Shown here piece after piece: positions 7,645 to 11,514 of a stretch of 11,514 nucleotides of DNA. The notes beneath the pieces were generated by a model. It was given only the letters and a program-made list of their open reading frames with translations. It was not told the DNA's origin and ran no database searches. Position 1 is the first letter of the stretch, and each line of letters starts with the position of its first letter. The DNA comes from Chloroflexi bacterium RBG_16_48_8 (GTDB taxonomy: Bacteria > Chloroflexota > Anaerolineae > Anaerolineales > E44-bin32): assembly GCA_001795115.1 (NCBI GenBank), contig MGNI01000034.1, positions 1 to 11,514 of the forward strand. The letters run 5' to 3'. A program made the translations under genes and the position numbers.

Positions 7645-9206
7645 TGATTGAGCTTTCCAAGGGCTATAATAAGCAACTGCAGGATGACAAAAGCCCACAG
7701 CATACCGGTTTCACTTTCAAAAATTCGCCCTATCCCGTAAAAGATCTCCATAAAAGATTGAGCTACCCTTCTGAGGGGACTAAACTCAGACATCCATCGA
7801 GGGATTCTTACTCTCTCAATAAAATCTCCCCTGAACTTAAAATGGAGCTTGTTCAAGATGGTATATAAGAATCCAGTTGTTAGTCCTACCGATATAAAGT
7901 AAATCATACTCCTAAAGGTAAACTCATGGTTTAGCTGGATGCTGATAAGAATGGTGTTAGCGACAAGAAGCATCAGTCCCACTGAGTAGCTTATTCGTGT
8001 TAGATTTTCTGAATTCCTCCAATCGATTGGAGCTTTGAAGGTGGATTTTAAATAACCAACCGCTAAGAAACTCATCCCAATCCAAACAAGAATTGCGATC
8101 CCTATTGCCCCCGAGTTTAAGATTTCATCGGCAATTCGTAAACTCAATAGTCCGCCAGGGGTTCCGGGCAAACCTGCTAGCATTCCTGTAAATAGGATCG
8201 GAATAAATGAATGCCAACCTTCATGGATCTTGATAAATTCCATTGTTGTGCTCAGAGAAACGATCATCACGCCAACGGTGGAAATCAGGATCCCTCCGCT
8301 AATGGATCCATAGGAGGTTACCAAAATTCCCAATCCGAATACTCCCAGGTAAAACTCCAACCGTGAAACCTCCGTTTTTTTGCTGATAAAGTACTTAATG
8401 GCGTAATAGGCCAAATATATCCCACCGATAAGTCGGAACCATAGGAAAACATCATTAGGCAAACCATTCTTAAGAACATGTCCCAATACAGACATCCCTG
8501 ATAAAGCTGGGAAAATATCCAGAGTTGTCCTGTTTCCTACATCGCTCCAGCCAATTTGTTTACCATGCTTTGAAATGGAATGAATTGGCATTCTTAGCAA
8601 TGATGAAAGGCTCACAATGACAACGGAAGCTCCTATCATCGGATCTTCAAAGTGATGAGTTCCACCTCCAGAGATATTTAAGATCGCAGCAATTATCAAC
8701 AAGAAAACAGAGATGAGATTTTTCCCAAACCAAAACATCAGTAACGGATCTTCCACATTGTATTTGGATGCACGCATACTTAATGCAAAAATAAAAATAT
8801 CCATCAGCATCCATGTCGTTAAAACGCTGAGAATATTCCCTGCAAGAACAGCTGAAAAAGTTAGAAATAGGTAGATAAGAGTAGTGATTCGTTCACCTGC
8901 TGGAATCACGATATCTCTCGATGGCAGTGTGAGCGAAATGACAAGCAATATTGCTAAACAGGTCATTGCCAATGGCCAGGTTATCTCATCCAGTGTGAAT
9001 AGAAGAGGCGTTGAAAAGAGAGACTCTGGTTTCCAAATAGAGAACTTTAGCTCAATGGGTAATTGATCACCTAATATGAATGTAGCTACCCATGCCAACA
9101 GAATACCTAAAGAAGCCAGAAACCAATGTATCCTCAAGTGTCTTTTCCTTAAAATCCAAATGAGGAGTGTTGCTGTAAGAAGGAGTAAAATAGGGAGTAG
9201 GAGCAA
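7641..9206 (-). CDS. Divergent antiporter-like (NuoL/MrpA/HyfF-related) membrane protein
   Basis: A 521-residue polytopic membrane protein with about 13-15 hydrophobic segments and the general layout of complex I antiporter-like subunits. The N-terminal LLFTLDEITW (68-77) recalls the FxxDxLS motif, GMLAGLPGTPGG recalls the SLAGxPPxxGF motif, and the C-terminus has a polar SETGMLW stretch followed by a last helix. The core is degenerate. The WExMxL position reads WMLMD (132-136), so the usual TM5 glutamate is absent or shifted to Asp136. The PxHxWLPxAxxxP segment is reduced to RMPIHSISKHGK (205-216). It is first in the operon. TTG at 9206 is preferred because AAAGGAGA (plus 9211-9218) sits just upstream with about 5-nt spacing, and the next in-frame ATG is residue 81. 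Function is inferred only: probably a structural or altered ion-channel subunit. Confidence 0.78.
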   Translation of the reverse strand: MLLLPILLLLTATLLIWILRKRHLRIHWFLASLGILLAWVATFILGDQLPIELKFSIWKPESLFSTPLLFTLDEITWPLAMTCLAILLVISLTLPSRDIVIPAGERITTLIYLFLTFSAVLAGNILSVLTTWMLMDIFIFALSMRASKYNVEDPLLMFWFGKNLISVFLLIIAAILNISGGGTHHFEDPMIGASVVIVSLSSLLRMPIHSISKHGKQIGWSDVGNRTTLDIFPALSGMSVLGHVLKNGLPNDVFLWFRLIGGIYLAYYAIKYFISKKTEVSRLEFYLGVFGLGILVTSYGSISGGILISTVGVMIVSLSTTMEFIKIHEGWHSFIPILFTGMLAGLPGTPGGLLSLRIADEILNSGAIGIAILVWIGMSFLAVGYLKSTFKAPIDWRNSENLTRISYSVGLMLLVANTILISIQLNHEFTFRSMIYFISVGLTTGFLYTILNKLHFKFRGDFIERVRIPRWMSEFSPLRRVAQSFMEIFYGIGRIFESETGMLWAFVILQLLIIALGKLNQ

Positions 9207-9210
9207 GGGA

Positions 9211-9218
9211 TCTCCTTT
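9211..9218 (-). promoter_or_regulatory. Ribosome binding site fixing the TTG start at 9206
   Basis: On the minus strand this reads AAAGGAGA, a near-perfect anti-16S match about 5 nt from the TTG. It decides the start of the first gene of the minus-strand operon. Confidence 0.75.
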
Positions 9219-9279
9219 GATAATTGTAATTTCTTAGATGCCTCTATTAGGATACCATGGGCAGAGAAATTTATGATCC

Positions 9280-9309
9280 ATTATAGCGCCACGCGATACT
9301 GCTTTCGAA
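9280..9309 (-). promoter_or_regulatory. Candidate promoter of the minus-strand membrane operon
   Basis: The minus strand has a perfect -10 hexamer TATAAT (9285 to 9280). Only a weak -35 (TTCGAA, 9309 to 9304) lies 18 bp upstream, within the palindrome TTTCGAAA (9303-9310). Transcription would begin near 9273, giving a leader of roughly 65 nt before the TTG start. The weak -35 may mean an activator is needed. Confidence 0.45.
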
Positions 9310-9370
9310 ATGCTGAATATCCGTTTTAAACTTAGGTCTCATTTCTCTTCTTGCGGTAATAAAGTGTAAC

Positions 9371-9387
9371 TTCTAGAAATTCGAGAA
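9371..9387. promoter_or_regulatory. Tandem TTCNAGAA elements, possible operator upstream of hutH
   Basis: TTCTAGAA and TTCGAGAA follow each other with one base between (period 9), and a third TTC half follows at 9388-9390. The block lies about 60-80 bp upstream of the hutH start. Repeated dyad octamers at this place are typical of a transcription factor site, but the regulator is unknown and the region is AT-rich, so chance is possible. Confidence 0.35.
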
Positions 9388-9439
9388 TTCAATAATTTTA
9401 TTGACTTTATTCCACTACTCAATACATGATTTACTTAAA

Positions 9440-9444
9440 AAGGG
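9440..9444 (+). promoter_or_regulatory. Ribosome binding site fixing the hutH start at 9452
   Basis: AAGGG with a 7-nt spacer precedes ATG 9452. A longer frame opens at TTG 9401, but it lacks a ribosome site and its extra 17 residues do not resemble the family's N-terminus. Confidence 0.7.
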
Positions 9445-9451
9445 TCTATTA

Positions 9452-11029
9452 ATGGAAAACTCTCAAACCTCAAAGCGTTGTTTATCCATTGATGGCAATT
9501 CGCTTACAATCGATCAACTCACGCAAGTGGCCAGATGCTATTTACAGGTATCCCTGGCTGATAGCGCACGTAGACAGGTTCACGAATGTGAAATCAGGCT
9601 TCGTGAATTGGCTTCTTTAGAGAAACCAATCTATGGTGTGAATACCGGGTTAGGTATTTTTGCTAATCGTCGCATTAAATCCAGTCAATCTATCCAACTT
9701 TCGCGAAATTTAATTCTAAGCCATGCTGTAGGAATTGGTGAACCTTTTCCGGAGGATGTTGTCCGGGCTGCAATACTTATCCGGGTAAATACCTTCGCAA
9801 AAGGCCATTCTGGCGTACGTCCTGAGTTGATTGAACTTCTTCTGGAAATGCTCAATCGTCGTCTTACCCCCCATATTCCCAATCAAGGTTCACTGGGTTC
9901 CTCTGGTGACCTGGCACCACTCTCACATCTAGCGCTTGTTCTCAGTCAAGACCCCATTTCCAATGATGAGGCCTCTTCTGGCAAGGCCTGGTTCAAGGGT
10001 CAACTCATGTCCGGGAAAGAAGCTATGAATGCGGCTGGACTTTCACCCCTGATCCTGCATTCAAAGGAAGGGTTGGCCATTATTAATGGTGCTGCCTTCG
10101 CTGCAGCCCTACTTGCCCTTGCCTGCAACGATACCCTTAATCTCCTGCGGATTGCCGAAATAGGCGCTTCCTTGAGTATGGAGGCACTCTTAGCTGTTAG
10201 CAATGCCTTTGATCCTCGTCTGCATGAAGTTCGATCTCATCTTGGACAGATCGCTGTTGCTGAAAGAATCCGTAAACTACTTCGTTCCAGCACCCTGATT
10301 GATTCTACAGAACGAGTACAAGATGCCTATAGCATACGATGCACACCACAAGTAATCGGTCCTGCTTGGGATATTCTTTCCTTTGTTCAATCGACTGCAT
10401 TACGAGAAATCAATGCTGCAACGGATAATCCACTCTTTTTTGGTTTAGATGCCATTTCCGGGGGGAATTTTCACGGTGAACCCATTGGCCTCGCTGCAGA
10501 TTATCTTAAAATCGCGTTGGCCGAAGTCGGTGCCATATCTGAACGACGTATTTATCGCCTGATTGATGAACATATGAACGAAGGTTTACCGCCAATGCTT
10601 ATTATGAAGCATGAAAATGTTGGTTTGCAATCTGGACTCATGATGCTCCAATACAGTGCAGCTTCATTGGTCTTGGAAAATCAGGCTCTTGCTTCTCCAG
10701 CCTCTGTTCTATCCCTCCCAACATCTGCAGGGCAAGAGGATCATAATGCCAACGCTACCATGGCTGCTCGCTTTCTTTCCAAGGTCATCGAAAATATCTA
10801 TCATATTTTAGCTATTGAACTTCTTACAAGTGCCCAAGCAATTGATCTCCGTATCCAAGATAAACCAGAAATTAAACTTGGAATGGGAACAAATGTAGCT
10901 TTTCAATGGATCCGTTCAACTTTCCCATTTCGCGAAGATGACTTTCCATTGTCTGAAGATGTCATGAACATGGTTGAACTTCTAAAGAAACAGGAGCTCA
11001 TTAATCTTGTAAATCTTTCTTTGAATTAA
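9452..11029 (+). CDS. hutH: Histidine ammonia-lyase (MIO-type aromatic amino acid lyase)
   Basis: A 525-residue cytosolic lyase that by family converts L-histidine to trans-urocanate and ammonia, the first step of histidine degradation. It has Tyr61 in YGVNTGLG, His91 in LILSHAVGIG (the histidine-type position), Asn212 in IINGA, QDAYSIR (290-296, with Gln, Tyr and Arg of the active site), Phe340 in SGGNFHGEP, and QEDH (428-431). Glu429 is the HAL-type acid where phenylalanine and tyrosine lyases differ. The MIO cofactor triad reads Ser150-Ser151-Gly152 in GSLGSSGDLAPL instead of the usual Ala-Ser-Gly. After QEDH the sequence is NANATM rather than the common VSMG. Length is slightly above the usual 510. 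No hutU, hutI or hutG is present. Histidine is the most likely substrate, but a related amino acid is possible. The gene lies directly before the hisS transcription unit. Confidence 0.9.
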   Translation: MENSQTSKRCLSIDGNSLTIDQLTQVARCYLQVSLADSARRQVHECEIRLRELASLEKPIYGVNTGLGIFANRRIKSSQSIQLSRNLILSHAVGIGEPFPEDVVRAAILIRVNTFAKGHSGVRPELIELLLEMLNRRLTPHIPNQGSLGSSGDLAPLSHLALVLSQDPISNDEASSGKAWFKGQLMSGKEAMNAAGLSPLILHSKEGLAIINGAAFAAALLALACNDTLNLLRIAEIGASLSMEALLAVSNAFDPRLHEVRSHLGQIAVAERIRKLLRSSTLIDSTERVQDAYSIRCTPQVIGPAWDILSFVQSTALREINAATDNPLFFGLDAISGGNFHGEPIGLAADYLKIALAEVGAISERRIYRLIDEHMNEGLPPMLIMKHENVGLQSGLMMLQYSAASLVLENQALASPASVLSLPTSAGQEDHNANATMAARFLSKVIENIYHILAIELLTSAQAIDLRIQDKPEIKLGMGTNVAFQWIRSTFPFREDDFPLSEDVMNMVELLKKQELINLVNLSLN

Positions 11030-11058
11030 ACTCTTTTCAAGTTCAACCTTTTTTCATT
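11021..11058 (+). terminator. Weak possible terminator after hutH
   Basis: TTGAA (11021-11025, in the last codons of hutH) can pair with TTCAA (11042-11046), followed by a T-rich stretch at 11049-11054. The stem is only five A/T-rich pairs, so this is a weak candidate. No better terminator is visible between hutH and the hisS promoter. Confidence 0.2.
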
Positions 11059-11061
11059 ACC

Positions 11062-11073
11062 CTTAAATTTAAG
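11062..11073. repeat. 12-bp perfect palindrome upstream of the hisS promoter
   Basis: CTTAAATTTAAG is a perfect 12-bp palindrome centred about 38 bp upstream of the -35 box of the hisS promoter. It could be a regulator site or only AT-rich background. Confidence 0.3.
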
Positions 11074-11105
11074 AATAATTTCGTAATTTGAATCAGTTTA
11101 AGATA

Positions 11106-11134
11106 TTGAGCCTGCCTTACGGGTATGCTATAAT
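11106..11134 (+). promoter_or_regulatory. Sigma-70-type extended -10 promoter of the hisS leader
   Basis: TTGAGC (11106-11111) and TATAAT (11129-11134) are separated by exactly 17 bp. TG at 11126-11127 adds the extended -10 motif. Transcription should begin near 11140, giving an untranslated leader of about 165 nt before hisS. It is the best promoter match in the window. Confidence 0.8.
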
Positions 11135-11156
11135 CCGCGGCGTGAGGTGAAAATTG

Positions 11157-11222
11157 GTGTTTCACAACCCTTTTTATGGTACGATCGAAGATCATCACCG
11201 TAGTCAAGGCAGCTGCACATAG
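11157..11222 (+). CDS. Putative hisS leader peptide (21 residues)
   Basis: A GTG-initiated frame preceded by GAGGTG (11144-11149) with 7-nt spacing; the adjacent TTG at 11154 is an alternative start in the same frame. It encodes about 21 residues with His at position 3 and adjacent His at 13 and 14 (CAT CAC, 11193-11198), followed by Arg, and stops at TAG 11220-11222. His at 3 of 21 positions is well above its usual frequency of about 2%. The stop codon abuts the antiterminator segment. The peptide product itself would have no function beyond sensing charged histidyl-tRNA. It may be coincidental; conservation in relatives would decide. Confidence 0.45.
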   Translation: MFHNPFYGTIEDHHRSQGSCT

Positions 11223-11250
11223 ACCCGCGCGATTATTCTATTTGGCCAGT

Positions 11251-11282
11251 AAGGCGGTGCGGGTTCTTCCAACCGCTTTTTT
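11251..11282 (+). terminator. Intrinsic terminator in the hisS leader
   Basis: AAGGCGGT (11251-11258) can pair with ACCGCTTT (11272-11279), or GCGG-G-TT (11259-11265, one bulged G) with AACCGC (11271-11276). Either stem is followed by six T residues (11277-11282). It lies 24 bases before the hisS start, so it must be regulated or leaky for hisS to be expressed from the promoter at 11106. Confidence 0.6.
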
Positions 11283-11306
11283 GTTTCTATTCAGGAGTTA
11301 CATCCA

Positions 11307-11514
11307 ATGACCGCTGTTCTACCGGTTAAGGGGACACGCGATTTTTTCCCAGAAAATATGGCTTTCCGTCAATGGCTCTACTCCAAAATAAGAGAGGTTT
11401 CGGAGGCTTTTGGCTATCAAGAATATGAAGCACCTTTCATTGAGCGTGTAGATCTTTACGCTGCTAAATCCGGGGAAGAATTGGTCAATGAGCAATCCTT
11501 TGTGTTTGAGGATA
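11307..11514 (+). CDS. hisS: Histidyl-tRNA synthetase, N-terminal part (runs off the window)
   Basis: The first 69 codons of a class II aminoacyl-tRNA synthetase that charges tRNA-His with histidine. VKGTRDFFPE (residues 7-16) is the characteristic HisS N-terminus. The following helix and the EAPFIERVDLYAAKSGEE segment form the start of the catalytic core leading into motif 1, and NEQSFVFED matches the family. The gene continues beyond 11514, so motifs 2 and 3 are not visible. ATG at 11307 is supported by AGGAG (11293-11297) at 9-nt spacing. It follows the attenuator-like leader, which suggests control by histidyl-tRNA charging. Confidence 0.95.
   Translation, partial: MTAVLPVKGTRDFFPENMAFRQWLYSKIREVSEAFGYQEYEAPFIERVDLYAAKSGEELVNEQSFVFED

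Larger units (their letters stand above)
9207..9451. other. Divergent intergenic region between the membrane operon and hutH
   Basis: These 245 bp hold no gene. They contain the ribosome site and candidate promoter of the leftward operon, the palindrome TTTCGAAA (9303-9310), and the tandem elements TTCTAGAA (9371-9378) and TTCGAGAA (9380-9387). For hutH, TTGACT (9401-9406) with CATGAT 18 bp later (9425-9430) is a weak promoter candidate. I see no terminator or RNA gene here. Confidence 0.6.
11140..11306 (+). promoter_or_regulatory. Putative transcription attenuator leader of hisS
   Basis: This leader has the parts of a ribosome-dependent attenuator. A short peptide reading frame (11157-11222) contains three His codons. 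Immediately after its stop, ACCCGCGC (11223-11230) can pair with GTGCGGGT (11257-11264), 8 pairs with one G-U. The 11257-11264 segment overlaps the 5' arm of the terminator whose 3' arm is 11271-11279, so the two structures exclude each other. A ribosome stalled on the His codons would leave 11223-11230 free and favour read-through; one that reaches the stop would cover it and favour termination. GTGAAA/TTTCAC (11147-11152 with 11160-11165) can also form a small hairpin near the leader's ribosome site. The leader could instead be a degenerate T-box, but no clear specifier stem or UGGN T-box core is seen. Confidence 0.55.

Noticed and set aside
7645..7698. Upstream extension of the HyfE-like protein by 18 residues
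   Set aside because: It would overlap the preceding gene by more than 50 bases. The ATGA overlap start at 7644 matches the coupling seen at the next junction.
9401..9451. Longer HutH beginning at TTG 9401
   Set aside because: No ribosome binding site, while AAGGG precedes ATG 9452. The TTGACT at 9401 may instead be part of a promoter.
11140..11282. Stand-alone small RNA (6S or SRP RNA type) ended by the terminator
   Set aside because: No SRP GGAA/GGAG core, and no long rod pairing the two ends as in 6S RNA. A hisS leader explains the position better.
11140..11306. T-box riboswitch for hisS
   Set aside because: A stretch near 11251-11265 faintly resembles a T-box sequence, but the UGGN core and following ACC are missing, no stem I with a specifier loop is apparent, and the leader is short for the class.
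11176..11310. A 44-codon frame (ATG at 11176) in the hisS leader that ends in an ATGA overlap with the hisS start
   Set aside because: It has no ribosome binding site, runs through the terminator and its T-run, and the His-containing frame fits the RNA structures better. The ATGA overlap may be chance.

Overview
The window looks like a chromosomal segment of moderate GC from a bacterium of the Chloroflexota, probably Anaerolineae-like. That placement is an inference from the style of the HisS and SelB proteins, the divergent complex I-like membrane genes and the mixed ATG/GTG/TTG starts; no 16S or other taxonomic marker is present. Nothing indicates a mobile element, phage, CRISPR array or tRNA.

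Left part (1-2457, plus strand): a short leader with a 9-bp inverted repeat precedes a histidine phosphatase (145-813). A YtcJ-type amidohydrolase (853-2457) follows closely. The two are probably co-transcribed and converge tail to tail with the next operon, 11 bases apart.

Middle (2469-9206, minus strand, read right to left): a compact operon of five genes. A divergent antiporter-like membrane protein (521 aa, TTG start), a HyfE-like small membrane protein (204 aa) and a NuoN/HyfB-like membrane protein (465 aa) are joined by 4-base stop/start overlaps. After short gaps come a soluble, almost wholly coiled-coil protein (392 aa) and the selenocysteine elongation factor SelB (631 aa). The membrane trio resembles the ion-translocating arm of complex I or hydrogenase-4. 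No redox subunit is present, and several residues normally charged in proton pumps are replaced, so its role is open.

Right part (9207-11514, plus strand): after a 245-bp divergent intergenic region with candidate promoters and a tandem TTCNAGAA element comes a histidine ammonia-lyase (hutH, start reassigned to 9452) whose MIO triad reads Ser-Ser-Gly instead of Ala-Ser-Gly. Next is a strong extended -10 promoter (11106-11134) and a leader RNA of about 165 nt before hisS (11307 to window end, partial).

The hisS leader is the most interesting element. It encodes a possible 21-residue peptide with three His codons (two adjacent). Right after its stop codon lies a segment that can pair with the 5' arm of an intrinsic terminator. 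This is the logic of ribosome-mediated attenuation by histidyl-tRNA supply. hutH (histidine consumption) and hisS (histidine charging) are thus neighbours, with hisS apparently under histidine-responsive control.
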